DNA of 64,000 bases from an uncultured Lachnospiraceae bacterium (GTDB taxonomy: Bacteria; Bacillota; Clostridia; Lachnospirales; Lachnospiraceae). This document shows positions 1 through 8,463 of the stretch, piece after piece. Below the pieces are notes generated by a model, which worked only from the letters and a program-made list of their open reading frames with translations, ran no database searches and was not told where the DNA came from. Made by a program: the position numbers and the translations under genes. Position 1 is the first letter of the stretch; each line of letters begins with the position of its first letter. The DNA lies in the NCBI GenBank assembly GCA_902777355.1, contig CACYTU010000005.1, positions 1 to 64,000 on the forward strand, in the 5' to 3' direction.

Positions 1-1
1 G

Positions 2-40
2 ACAACTCAATTTTACCATGAACCAGTGAGGAGTTGTTTT
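2..40 (+). terminator. possible terminator or attenuator hairpin before etfA
   Basis: ACAACTC (2-8) pairs with GAGTTGT (31-37) and is followed by TTTT. A second small hairpin, GCGTTT/AAACGC, lies at 81-95, just before the etfA ribosome binding site. The hairpin could end an unseen upstream gene, plausibly etfB, or act in the etfA leader. No open frame longer than about 15 codons enters the window on the left. Confidence 0.35.
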
Positions 41-141
41 ATATTGTAACCAAAAGAATGCCGTATTTATGCGGTTTCTTGCGTTTCGCAAACGCCTAAA
101 AAGGATTAATATTAAAAGGAGGAAAATCAGGGAGGAAGACC

Positions 142-1119
142 ATGAGCAATCAGAATATATGGGTATTTTTTGAACTGTCTGACGGCCGGCCCAAGAAAGT
201 CTGCCTTGAAATGATGCAGAAAGCAAAGGCGCTCGCAGAGGGTTGCTCCGGGAAGGCTGCAGCCGTGATCATTGATCCTGAACCTGAGGAAGCCTGCAAA
301 GCTGCCTTTGAAAACGGCGCTGATCAGGTCCTGATCGTGCGGCAGAAGTTTTTCTTCGAGAGCGCGGCCTATATTCTTGAAAAACTGGCGGAAAAATACA
401 GCCCGACAATCATCTTGATCGGAGCTACGACAGAAGGCCGGGATCTTGCGGCATCCGCCAGTGCCCGTCTCCATTGCGGAATTGCCAGTGAATGTACCGA
501 CGTGGTTATCACAGGAAGCGGTGTTTTCTGGATCCGCCCGTCCTACGACGGAAGACTGAACACCAATATCGGTATTGAAGAATCTCCAATGATCGGGACC
601 TTCAAACCGGGCATCTTTAAGCTGGAAGATCCTTCAGCCGGCAGAAGCGGCGAAACGATCGAGGAAGCGATCGAGGTTCCCGCCGGCGTACTGCTCACAC
701 AGCTTCTTGGCTTCACGCCGGATGATGAGCTGACAAAGGCCAATATCGAGGACGCGGAGATCATCGTAGCCGGCGGCCGCGGCGTCGGAAGCAGGGAAGG
801 ATTCGGTCAGCTGTATGAGCTTGCAGCTGCCCTTGGCGGAAGCGTCGGCGCAAGCCGGGCTGCTGTCGATGAGGGCTGGATCGCGAAGGACTACCAGATC
901 GGCATTACCGGCAAGACGGTCTCGCCCAGACTTTATATAGGTTTTGGAATTTCCGGCGCTCTGCCCCACGTCAACGGAATCAAGGAAGCCGATATCATTG
1001 TGGCAGTGAATACAGATCCCAACGCGCCGATTTTCGGTGTTGCCAATTACGGAATTGTCGCTGATCTGAATGTGATCTGCCCTGCCCTGACAAAGAAAGT
1101 CAGGGAAATGAAGGGATAA
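142..1119 (+). CDS. etfA: electron transfer flavoprotein alpha subunit
   Basis: 325 aa, a normal EtfA length. The N-terminal two thirds form the ETF nucleotide-binding fold. The C-terminal FAD-binding domain is clear from about residue 205: AGGRGVGSREGF, then GKTVSPRLYIGFGISGA, NTDPNAPIF and VANYGIVADL, which are the family's FAD-contacting blocks. With EtfB it would pass electrons from acyl-CoA or other flavin dehydrogenases, possibly by flavin bifurcation; the sequence alone does not settle that. Two purine-rich SD stretches (AAAGGAGG and GGAGG) precede the ATG. The usual partner etfB is not in the window and would lie upstream if the standard etfB-etfA order holds. A rubredoxin gene follows in the opposite direction. 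Confidence 0.93.
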   Translation: MSNQNIWVFFELSDGRPKKVCLEMMQKAKALAEGCSGKAAAVIIDPEPEEACKAAFENGADQVLIVRQKFFFESAAYILEKLAEKYSPTIILIGATTEGRDLAASASARLHCGIASECTDVVITGSGVFWIRPSYDGRLNTNIGIEESPMIGTFKPGIFKLEDPSAGRSGETIEEAIEVPAGVLLTQLLGFTPDDELTKANIEDAEIIVAGGRGVGSREGFGQLYELAAALGGSVGASRAAVDEGWIAKDYQIGITGKTVSPRLYIGFGISGALPHVNGIKEADIIVAVNTDPNAPIFGVANYGIVADLNVICPALTKKVREMKG

Positions 1120-1195
1120 CAGCTATCGAAGCGTCGCTGATGACAGCGTATTTAGCCCTTCCCTGACAAGGAAAGTCAGGGAAATCAAAGGATAA
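1084..1195 (+). repeat. partial duplication of the etfA 3' end
   Basis: The last about 36 bases of etfA (1084-1119, including the stop codon) recur just downstream at 1161-1195 with a few changes. Each copy contains the short palindrome CCCTGAC-n7-GTCAGGG. The second copy is outside the reading frame, so it is either a relic of a local duplication or a paired hairpin. Confidence 0.75.
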
Positions 1196-1240
1196 AGAAT
1201 GCGGGATTTGCCTGCAATTCCTGAGAAAAACAAAATAAAT

Positions 1241-1293
1241 AAGGCGGCTGCGAAGAAGATCTTTCTTCTGATCTTTCTTCAAAGTCGCCTTTT
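1241..1293. terminator. bidirectional terminator between etfA and rubredoxin
   Basis: AAGGCG pairs with CGCCTT at the base and GAAGAAGATC with GATCTTTCTTC higher up. T-rich sequence follows on both strands. It lies between two convergent genes. The rest of the 302-bp gap holds only the etfA tail duplication. Confidence 0.8.
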
Positions 1294-1421
1294 CACGCAT
1301 TTCCGTTTATGATTAATTCATGATTGCCGCATGATCAATCCTGTAATGAAGCCGGCCGCGTTTCAAATATTACAGTCTTCCGGTCAAAAGATCCGGTCAA
1401 GGCACAATTCAATTGCTTTCC

Positions 1422-1577
1422 TTATGCCGGCTTAAACTCATCTTTTCCGGCGCCGCAGAGCGGACACTCCCAATCATCGGGAAGGTCTTCAAATGCTGTG
1501 CCGGGAGCAATACCATTTTCTTCATCGCCGACTGCAGGGTCGTAAATGTAACCACATACTTCACATTCGTACTTCAT
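1422..1577 (-). CDS. rubredoxin
   Basis: 51 aa, typical rubredoxin length. The two iron-binding knuckles are visible: CEVCGY near residues 5-10 and CPLCGA near 38-43, with the conserved YDP and W37 between them. It carries a mononuclear Fe(Cys)4 centre and transfers single electrons in the cytoplasm of anaerobes, often to oxygen- or peroxide-reducing enzymes. A longer frame runs upstream, but the ATG at 1577 has an ideal SD (AAAGGAGG) and starts the conserved [10 protein letters not shown], so this start is chosen. It is single and faces etfA; whether the two work together is not shown. Confidence 0.95.
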   Translation of the reverse strand: MKYECEVCGYIYDPAVGDEENGIAPGTAFEDLPDDWECPLCGAGKDEFKPA

Positions 1578-1654
1578 AATATTACCTCCTTTAGAAATAG
1601 CTAAACAAAAGACGGCATTTGCCAAATGGCAGACAGCCGGTCTTGTCTGATTCA

Positions 1655-1660
1655 ATTATA
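1655..1660 (-). promoter_or_regulatory. probable -10 box for rubredoxin
   Basis: Perfect TATAAT on the minus strand, about 80 bases upstream of the rubredoxin ATG. The -35 region at the right spacing is weak. Confidence 0.45.
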
Positions 1661-1806
1661 TCACCCTGTCGTATGTAAATGAAGATATTGTCAGATGAAA
1701 TATAGTACATGTCAGCCTGAATGTAACAGCCATGCTGAAAACAATACGTCTTTTGTGCATCACTGTTTCGGTGGGACGCTCCCGCTCCGTGAAAAACGCC
1801 TGAATT

Positions 1807-1845
1807 CAAGACTCGCCCGCGAGTCTTGCGCTATGAAGAATAAAT
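1807..1845 (+). repeat. palindromic repeat family A, shortened copy (A1)
   Basis: Begins with an 11+11 bp perfect palindrome (CAAGACTCGCC and its complement, 1807-1828) and ends in ATGAAGAATAAAT. The same palindrome opens copy A3 at 57190 on the other strand, and the same tail ends copy A2 at 9928. A1 lacks the middle hairpin of the other two. The 535-bp gap 1578-2112 otherwise contains only the rubredoxin and trpB promoters. Confidence 0.7.
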
Positions 1846-1910
1846 CTGTATTTTCCGCATATCCTCTCTTATCTGTGCTTTTTGTTTTATTTTTCTTTTT
1901 TATACATACG

Positions 1911-1940
1911 TTGAGCGTTCTGTTTCAATTATGTTATAAT
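1911..1940 (+). promoter_or_regulatory. sigma-A-type promoter for trpB
   Basis: TTGAGC (1911-1916), an 18-bp spacer, then TATAAT (1935-1940). It implies a leader of about 165 bases before the trpB ATG. No tRNA-like T-box elements or leader peptide with Trp codons were recognised in it. Confidence 0.7.
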
Positions 1941-2112
1941 CTTGAAATGTCAGGGAATTGACAGCCGGTTTGAATGATTCTGATCAATCTCATCCCTGTG
2001 GCCATATTTTCATTACTAAAAGCTTGTCTCACCGTATACCGCTCTCTTCATCCGAAGACGCCAGACAGTATACAGTCTTATTTTTCAGGATACAGACAGA
2101 AAGGAAAATGAC

Positions 2113-3366
2113 ATGAATAAGTACAGAGATTACGACAACTACCTGAAAGAATATCCGGATCAGAATGGCTATTTCGGAGAATATGGAGGAAACTATCTGG
2201 ATAACCCCGAGCTGATCAATGCTTTCAATGAGTATGCGGAAGCCTATAACACAATCGCGCAGTCCGCTCAGTTTATCGCTGAGCTGCGCCGCATCCGCAG
2301 AGACTTCCAGGGACGCCCCACACCGGTCTACCACTGCCAGAATCTGTCAAATCTTCTGGGAAGGACACAGATTTATCTCAAGCGCGAAGATCTCAACCAC
2401 ACCGGCGCCCACAAGCTCAACCACTGTATGGGCGAGGGTCTGCTGGCCAAATATATGGGGAAAAAGAAACTGATCGCCGAGACCGGCGCCGGACAGCACG
2501 GCGTGGCCCTGGCTACTGCAGCAGCCTACTTCGGGCTCGAGTGCGACATCTATATGGGTGAGGTGGATATAGCCAAGCAGGCACCCAATGTCACAAGGAT
2601 GAAGCTGCTGGGCGCCAATGTCATCCCTGTCAGCTTCGGTCTTAAAACTCTGAAAGAGGCAGTTGACGCCGCTTTCACAGCCTATTCCAGAGAATATAAA
2701 GACGCGGTCTACTGCATCGGAACGGCTGCGGGTCCCCATCCCTTCCCGCTGATGGTCCGCGACTTCCAGTACTGTATCGGTGAGGAGGCCAGAGAGCAGT
2801 TCAAGGCTCAGACAGGCCACCTTCCGGATCAGGTCGCGGCCTGCGTGGGCGGCGGTTCCAACTCTATCGGAATGTTCACACCTTTCCTGGCGGATCCCGT
2901 CGAGCTGGTCGGCGTAGAGCCCCTGGGACGCGGTCCCAAACTTGGCGATAATGCCGCTTCCATCTCCTATGGAGTCGAAGGCGTCATGCACGGCTTCAAG
3001 AGCATCATGCTGGCCGATGAAAACGGCGAGCCCGCACCTGTTTATTCCAACGCCAGCGGACTGGATTACCCCGCGGCAGGTCCCGAGCACGCCCTCCTGC
3101 ACAAGATGGATCGTGTCAAATACACAACCATCGATGATGACGAGGCGATTGAGGCTCTCTTCATGCTCTCACGTCATGAGGGAATCATTCCCGCGATCGA
3201 GAGCTCCCACGCCCTGGCCTACGCCATCAAGGTCGCAAGAACAGGCGTCACCGGCTCCATTCTGGTCAATCTCTCCGGCCGCGGAGACAAGGATCTGGAT
3301 TTTGTGGTCGAAAACTATGGCTATGGCGATGATTTCCTGGCGAAGATGGCTGCCAGGCGTTCCTGA
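2113..3366 (+). CDS. trpB: tryptophan synthase beta chain (stand-alone)
   Basis: 417 aa, PLP-dependent fold type II. The PLP lysine is K101 in LNHTGAHK, the catalytic glutamate is in AETGAGQHG (about 122-130), the phosphate loop is GGGSNSIG (about 246-253), and the GRGDKD block is near the C-terminus. The enzyme condenses indole with serine to make tryptophan. The sequence resembles the main TrpB1 class, although the usual HKIN after the lysine is HKLN. No trpA or other trp gene is within 60 kb, so this copy probably salvages indole or serves as a second TrpB. It has its own promoter and an AAAGGA SD; the downstream gene is a TetR regulator on the same strand. Confidence 0.92.
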   Translation: MNKYRDYDNYLKEYPDQNGYFGEYGGNYLDNPELINAFNEYAEAYNTIAQSAQFIAELRRIRRDFQGRPTPVYHCQNLSNLLGRTQIYLKREDLNHTGAHKLNHCMGEGLLAKYMGKKKLIAETGAGQHGVALATAAAYFGLECDIYMGEVDIAKQAPNVTRMKLLGANVIPVSFGLKTLKEAVDAAFTAYSREYKDAVYCIGTAAGPHPFPLMVRDFQYCIGEEAREQFKAQTGHLPDQVAACVGGGSNSIGMFTPFLADPVELVGVEPLGRGPKLGDNAASISYGVEGVMHGFKSIMLADENGEPAPVYSNASGLDYPAAGPEHALLHKMDRVKYTTIDDDEAIEALFMLSRHEGIIPAIESSHALAYAIKVARTGVTGSILVNLSGRGDKDLDFVVENYGYGDDFLAKMAARRS

Positions 3367-3374
3367 CGTCACCA

Positions 3375-3487
3375 GAGCTTTACTGACGGCCCCCGCACGT
3401 TTCTGATTTCATAAGAGCTTTACTGACGGCTTCCGCGCGTTTCTGATTTCATCAAAGCTTTACTGACGGCTCCCGCGCGTTTCTGAT
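3375..3487 (+). repeat. 40-bp tandem repeat, three copies
   Basis: Copies begin at about 3375, 3415 and 3455, each starting GAGCTTTACTGACGG or a close variant and ending CGTTTCTGAT. It fills the gap between trpB and the TetR gene. Confidence 0.85.
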
Positions 3488-3564
3488 GGAACCCAGCGGT
3501 TTCAGATTGCGATTTCATGATCCGCCATTTTAATATGTCAGCTTCATTCACAGGAGAGCAGAAA

Positions 3565-4305
3565 ATGAACGAACGTTTTTTTGATCTCAAAAAAGACCGT
3601 CAGGACCGTATTATCAACGGAGCCCTGAAGGTTATCACCGAAAACGGTTACCGCCATGCAAGCACTGATGAAATGGTCTCTGCCGCTTCCATCAGCAAAG
3701 GTCTGCTCTTCCATTATTTTAAAAGCAAAAAAGGAGTCTATCAGTTTCTCTACGAGTACAGCACCAGATACACCATGATTGAGCTTCGTGAGTCCAGGCG
3801 CAAAGCCGGATGTGACTTTTTCGAGATGCACAGGCTCCTAATGAAGGCAGACGCCGCTGTGCTGCGCAAGTATCCCTGTATGCCTCTTTTCCTTGACCGG
3901 GCGGACCGGGAAGCCAATGCCGTCGGTATCGAGTTTCCCCCGGATCTTGCGGGATCCGTGTACAAACTGCGCAGCGAGCTTCTGGCCGGCGCCCAGCGCC
4001 CTCCCTTCCTCACTGAAAAGGACACAGCCCGGATTTCTCTCATTCTCTTCTATGCCAGAAACGGAATCATGCGCGATCTCCTGCTCAAAGGGAGCGGCAT
4101 CCCGGATCAGGATAATAAGACCGGAACTGATAAAGATCCAGCTGACGGAGCTGTCCAGGGTACTTCAGAAGGGATCCCGGATGCCCTTCCGGCGGTCTTC
4201 AAAGACTATAAAGAAGAGGCCGGAGATTCTCCTCTTCCTCTTCACGAGGAATATATTCAAAAATATACAGGCTGTCTGCAGATGATGCGGAGGCTGAATA
4301 TGTAA
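3565..4305 (+). CDS. TetR/AcrR-family transcriptional regulator
   Basis: 246 aa from the ATG at 3565, which follows AGGAGAGCAG at good spacing; the frame is open 16 codons further upstream without an SD. The N-terminal helix-turn-helix of the TetR family is plain: a first helix with RIINGALKVITENGY, then STDEMVSAASISKG and LLFHYFKSKKGVYQFL, where the HYFKSK motif marks the recognition helix. The C-terminal ligand domain is divergent and carries an acidic, low-complexity stretch around residues 185-225. The ligand and targets are unknown. TetR genes usually regulate a neighbour, here trpB upstream or itself. Confidence 0.88.
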   Translation: MNERFFDLKKDRQDRIINGALKVITENGYRHASTDEMVSAASISKGLLFHYFKSKKGVYQFLYEYSTRYTMIELRESRRKAGCDFFEMHRLLMKADAAVLRKYPCMPLFLDRADREANAVGIEFPPDLAGSVYKLRSELLAGAQRPPFLTEKDTARISLILFYARNGIMRDLLLKGSGIPDQDNKTGTDKDPADGAVQGTSEGIPDALPAVFKDYKEEAGDSPLPLHEEYIQKYTGCLQMMRRLNM

Positions 4306-4340
4306 AAACATGTAAAAACATACAAAAAGATGTAAAAAGA

Positions 4341-4396
4341 AGCCACGCCCGGCATGAGTGATCTGATTGAGAACTCACCTTCGGACGTGGCTTTTT
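4341..4396. terminator. bidirectional terminator between tetR gene and MocR gene
   Basis: AGCCACG (4341-4347) pairs with CGTGGCT (4386-4392), with an inner TGAGT/ACTCA stem, followed by TTTTTC on the plus strand. On the minus strand, A-rich plus-strand sequence before the hairpin gives a T-rich tail. Confidence 0.85.
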
Positions 4397-4403
4397 CTTT
4401 ATT

Positions 4404-6224
4404 TCACATATCATCCGGAATATTCCATGCCTTTGACAGGATTTTCACACCCTCGCGGATCTGGTCCGGGGAGAGCGCGCCGAATCCCAGAAGGAGCGCA
4501 GGATATACATGTTTTTCATTTTGGACGGGTACTGCCGGGCCCGGTTCTGCCTCCCGGTCTTCCAGGCCGCACAGTTCCTGACGGGGCAGCAGAAAATCGG
4601 AGACACAGTAGACCCGGACACCGGCTCTGAGCGCTCTTTCTGCCAGTATGTGCTCGACTTTCGAGGCGTCTGCCGCGGACAAAGATTCAGGCAAGGCTAC
4701 GGGCAGGCTTTCGAACCGACTTTCAGGCAAAGCTTCGGGCAGGTTTTCAGGCAAGGCTTCGGGCAGGCTTTCAGGCAAGGCTTCGGGCAGGCTTCCAGGC
4801 AAGGCCCCGGGAAAGCTTTCGGACCGGCTTTCTGGCTGTGCCGGAGGCAGGGAAACTGCGGAATCCCTCTCCCGCTCAAATCTTTCCCTAATCAGGTAAT
4901 CCTTTCTGCACTGCAGCACCAGGTGAAGCCCTGTGCCCGTTCCGCGCACGGAAAACCACTTGCGGAAGGGAACCAGGCAGGATACAAGTTCATCGTGCCG
5001 CATCCGGTAGAGGCTCCTCATGCGGTTCAGGTGCCGCTCGAAGTGTCCCTTGTGCATGAACTCATTCAGGATGCGCTGGTCGATCCTGGACACTGTGGAT
5101 GACAAAAACCAGCACCTGTCCCGGTACCTGTTTAGCAGTTCCTGAGGCAGAATCATATAGCTGACCCGGATCGCGGGTGCGATCGCCTTGGAAAAAGTCC
5201 CGATATAAATCACTTTGCCCGCAGTATCCAGAGACTGCAGAGCGGGGATCGGCTTTCCCCTGTAACGAAATTCGGAATCGTAATCGTCCTCTATGATATA
5301 TCTGTCCGCTTGCCCGCAGGCCCATCTGAGCAGGGCGGTCCTGCGGGCCACAGGCATGACACAGCCCATGGGAAACTGGTGGGCAGGCATTGTGTAGACC
5401 AGATCCGCGCCGGATTCTTCCACCGATTCAGGCAGCATGCCGTCCCTGTCCATCAGCAGAGGACAGATTCTGTAACGGAAAGACAAAAAGATCCTGGCGG
5501 CGCGCAGGTAAGTGGGGTCCTCCATCGCCACATTTCTCCCCTCACCCAGTATATGCCTTAGCAGCATGAGCAGGTAGTCATTGCCTGCACCCACTATGAC
5601 CTGCTCAGGGCGGCAGTGCACACCTCTGGAGAAATGAAGGTAATGGGCTATAGTGGACCTGAGAGAGAGATCTCCGCCGGGCTCGCTGTGGGAAAACATC
5701 TCCTGATCCGCCCCCGCCATTACTTCTCTCATGATTCTTTTCCAGGTGCTGTATGGGAAAACCGACATCTCAGTATGGCGCAGGGAAAAATCGATCTGGT
5801 CCGGGTTCTGTCCCTTGTCCTCTTTTTGGTCTGCCGCAAAGCCCCCCGTTCTGGCCGCATGTAATGAAAAGAGATCTCTTTCTTCCCGGCTTTTCTGCCC
5901 TGAGTCAGGTTCAGCTGTCCCGTAATTCACAGCTTCATCGATGGGATCTTCCAACCGGAGATCAGGTAAATTTTCAATCTCATTCACAAAATAACCGCTG
6001 TTCCTGCGGGACCGGATATAGCCCTCAGACAGCAGCTGGCTGTAGGCAAGCTCTGTCGTGCTTCGGGCAACCTGAAGATAGGAGGCAAGCGCCCGGGTCG
6101 ATGGAAGCCTTTCATCCGCTGCCAGAGACCCGTTCCTGATCTCTCCCCTGATATATTCATAAATCTGTCTGTAGAGAGGAGTACTGCTGTCCGTCTCCAG
6201 ATGAATATTCAATTCCTGAGCCAC
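4404..6224 (-). CDS. MocR/PdxR-type GntR-aminotransferase regulator with internal repeat
   Basis: 606 aa from a GTG start with a perfect AAGGAGG SD. Residues about 10-80 are a GntR winged helix (STPLYRQIYEYIRGEI, LPSTRALASYL). From about 150 there is a fold-type-I aminotransferase domain with EDDYDSEFRY and the PLP lysine in GTFSKAIAPAIR. MocR proteins sense PLP or amino compounds and regulate vitamin B6 or amino acid genes; the target here is unknown. Family members are usually about 450-500 aa. The excess is an inserted Pro/Glu/Ser/Leu-rich repeat of about 50-100 residues (centred on 465-513) in the small C-terminal aminotransferase subdomain, after which the fold resumes (AERALRAGVRVYCVSDF). 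The frame stays open through the repeat. Confidence 0.9.
   Translation of the reverse strand: MAQELNIHLETDSSTPLYRQIYEYIRGEIRNGSLAADERLPSTRALASYLQVARSTTELAYSQLLSEGYIRSRRNSGYFVNEIENLPDLRLEDPIDEAVNYGTAEPDSGQKSREERDLFSLHAARTGGFAADQKEDKGQNPDQIDFSLRHTEMSVFPYSTWKRIMREVMAGADQEMFSHSEPGGDLSLRSTIAHYLHFSRGVHCRPEQVIVGAGNDYLLMLLRHILGEGRNVAMEDPTYLRAARIFLSFRYRICPLLMDRDGMLPESVEESGADLVYTMPAHQFPMGCVMPVARRTALLRWACGQADRYIIEDDYDSEFRYRGKPIPALQSLDTAGKVIYIGTFSKAIAPAIRVSYMILPQELLNRYRDRCWFLSSTVSRIDQRILNEFMHKGHFERHLNRMRSLYRMRHDELVSCLVPFRKWFSVRGTGTGLHLVLQCRKDYLIRERFERERDSAVSLPPAQPESRSESFPGALPGSLPEALPESLPEALPENLPEALPESRFESLPVALPESLSAADASKVEHILAERALRAGVRVYCVSDFLLPRQELCGLEDREAEPGPAVPVQNEKHVYPALLLGFGALSPDQIREGVKILSKAWNIPDDM
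4686..4816 (-). repeat. in-frame 24-bp tandem repeat inside the MocR gene
   Basis: Four contiguous 24-bp units at 4721-4816 plus a displaced fifth at 4686-4709. Each codes for an eight-residue unit of the LPEALPES type. The unit length is a multiple of three, so gain or loss of units keeps the frame. Confidence 0.9.
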
Positions 6225-6380
6225 GGATACCTCCTTACTTTATGAACTGAGATAAAAGGTCTTCAAAATACTTTTTGCCGGAGCTTGTGCTTCCGGCAAA
6301 AAATATAATTACCATATGTTTTTTAAACGCTTTCTCTACTTCCGCAAAGAACCCGGGGATGAATTCGTCTGCCGGGGTTT

Positions 6381-6503
6381 TGCGTGATGTTTCGAGTTTT
6401 TGTGATCACCTTTTAATTATTGTCTGCGCAATGTTTCGAGTTTTTGTGATCACTTTTTAATTATTGTCTGCGCGATGTTTCGAGTTACGAATATCACTTT
6501 TTA
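6381..6503. repeat. 44-bp tandem repeat, nearly three copies
   Basis: Copies begin at about 6381, 6425 and 6469. The shared core is ATGTTTCGAGTT followed by TTTTAATTATTGTCTGCGC; the third copy has changes in the middle. It lies between the MocR gene start and the end of glnS. Confidence 0.85.
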
Positions 6504-6504
6504 A

Positions 6505-8208
6505 TCATTTTTTTCCGGGGAGCTTGAAAGAGCTCTTGAGGCCGACAATGCGGTTGAAGACCGGGGCGCCCTCTTTAGAGTCCTTAAAGTCAACACAGAA
6601 ATAGCCGTTTCTGACGAACTGGAAGCGGTCAAAAGCCTTTGCCTGCGCCAGCTCGGGCTCCACCTTGGCATTGCAGACTGTAAGGGAATGGGGATTGAGG
6701 TTGAGATCTCCGTTCTCGTCGTAGACACCCTTTTCCTCATCGATGATATTCTCGTACAGGCGTGCGGTCACGTCCACAGCTGAGTCGGCGTGTACCCAGT
6801 GGATGGTGCCTTTGACCTTGCGGCCGGTAAATCCGCTGCCGCTCTTTGTCTCGGGATCATAGGTCACGTGCACGGCAGTGATATTGCCGTCCTCATCCTT
6901 GTCGAAGCCCACGCACTTGACGAAATAAGCGTACATCAGCCGCACTTCGTTGCCGGGGAAGAGACGGTAATACTTTCTGGGCGGGACCTCCATAAAGTCG
7001 TCGCGCTCGATCCAGAGCTCGCGGCCGAAGGGAATCTCTCTCTTGCCCAGCTCGGGATTTTCCAGGTTATTGTCGGCTTCAAGCATCTCGACCTGTCCCT
7101 CGGGATAGTTGTCGATGATGAGCTTGAGGGGATGAAGGACCGCCAGCATGCGCTTGCAGCCGGGCTTGAGGTCCTCGCGGATGCAGTACTCCAGAGCCGC
7201 GAAATCAGCGGAGGAGTTGCTCTTGGAAATGCCGCACATGTCGACAAATTTTTTAATGGAGGAAGGTGTATATCCCCTGCGGCGAAGGCCGGAGATCGAG
7301 ACCAGACGGGGATCGTCCCATCCGTCCACGATCTTCTGCTCGACGAGCTTTTTGATATAGCGCTTGCCGGTGACCTGGTTTGTCAGATACATTTTGGCAA
7401 ACTCGATCTGTCTGGGGGGATGAGGATACTCAGCCTCTTTTACCACCCAGTCGTAGAGGGGACGGTGGTCCTCGAATTCAAGCGTGCACAGTGAGTGCGT
7501 GATTCCCTCGATCGCATCCTCAATGGGATGGGCGAAATCATACATGGGATAGATGCACCATGCATCGCCGGTGTTGTGGTGGGACATATGGGCAACACGG
7601 TAAATGATAGGGTCGCGCATGTTGATGTTGGGGCTTGCCATATCGATTTTGGCGCGGAGGGTCTTCTCTCCGTCAGCGAATTCACCGGCCCGCATCTTCT
7701 CAAACAGCTCCAGGTTCTCCTCAATACTGCGGTCGCGGTTGGGATCGTTCTTTCCGGGCTCTGTCAGGGTGCCGCGAAACTCGCGCATCTGCTCCGCGGA
7801 AAGATCGGAGACATAGGCCTTGCCCTTTTTGATTAGTCTGACCGCGACATCATACATCTCCTGGAAATAATCGGACGCATAAAAGAGCCTGTCCTCATAG
7901 TCTGCGCCAAGCCAGTGGACGTCTTCCTTGATCGACTCCACAAATTCGATCTTCTCCTTTGTGGGGTTTGTATCGTCAAAACGGAGATTGAACTTTCCGC
8001 CGTATTCCTGAGCCATTCCGTAATTGAGCAGTATGCTCTTGGCGTGGCCGATATGGAGATACCCGTTGGGTTCGGGAGGAAAACGGGTATGCACGCTGTC
8101 ATAGACGCCCTTCTCAAGGTCGCTGTCGATCTCCTGTTCAATAAAATGACGACTGACTCTCTCTTCTTCCGCCGCGGGTGCCGCGTTTTCCATTGTCTTA
8201 TCACTCAT
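6505..8208 (-). CDS. glnS: glutaminyl-tRNA synthetase
   Basis: 567 aa. It charges tRNA-Gln directly. The class I signature is in [15 protein letters not shown] (HIGH at residues 52-55); [19 protein letters not shown] and [10 protein letters not shown] follow, which separates GlnRS from GluRS. The C-terminal beta-barrel anticodon-binding region follows from about 340. At the KMSKS-equivalent position, where the E. coli enzyme reads MSKRK, this protein reads TGKRY, so only the central KR is kept. SD AAGGAGA lies about 12 bases before the ATG. Many Firmicutes make Gln-tRNA through GatCAB instead, so a direct GlnRS is lineage-informative. Confidence 0.93.
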   Translation of the reverse strand: MSDKTMENAAPAAEEERVSRHFIEQEIDSDLEKGVYDSVHTRFPPEPNGYLHIGHAKSILLNYGMAQEYGGKFNLRFDDTNPTKEKIEFVESIKEDVHWLGADYEDRLFYASDYFQEMYDVAVRLIKKGKAYVSDLSAEQMREFRGTLTEPGKNDPNRDRSIEENLELFEKMRAGEFADGEKTLRAKIDMASPNINMRDPIIYRVAHMSHHNTGDAWCIYPMYDFAHPIEDAIEGITHSLCTLEFEDHRPLYDWVVKEAEYPHPPRQIEFAKMYLTNQVTGKRYIKKLVEQKIVDGWDDPRLVSISGLRRRGYTPSSIKKFVDMCGISKSNSSADFAALEYCIREDLKPGCKRMLAVLHPLKLIIDNYPEGQVEMLEADNNLENPELGKREIPFGRELWIERDDFMEVPPRKYYRLFPGNEVRLMYAYFVKCVGFDKDEDGNITAVHVTYDPETKSGSGFTGRKVKGTIHWVHADSAVDVTARLYENIIDEEKGVYDENGDLNLNPHSLTVCNAKVEPELAQAKAFDRFQFVRNGYFCVDFKDSKEGAPVFNRIVGLKSSFKLPGKK

Positions 8209-8294
8209 GCCGAATTATGTCTCCTTCGCTGTATTTTCCGCAGTTTCAACTGCAGTATTTTTAAATATTTCAAGCACTTCCTATACGTGCTTCT

Positions 8295-8412
8295 GTGTAC
8301 AGGTCACAGACCTGATTATTCAGATATGTTTTTTGTGCACATTCACAGACCTGTTCTTCCATATATGCCCCGTATACAAAGGTCACAGACCCGATTATTC
8401 AGATTTGTTCTT
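8295..8412. repeat. degenerate 39-40 bp tandem repeat upstream of glnS
   Basis: The core CACAGACC recurs at 8305, 8344 and 8384; the first and third units also share GATTATTCAGATTTGTT-like sequence. It lies between the glnS start and the lysC stop. Confidence 0.65.
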
Positions 8413-8463
8413 ACGGGGCGCAATCACAGGCACCGTGCAAAACCGCTCGCGGCCTTTTTCCCA

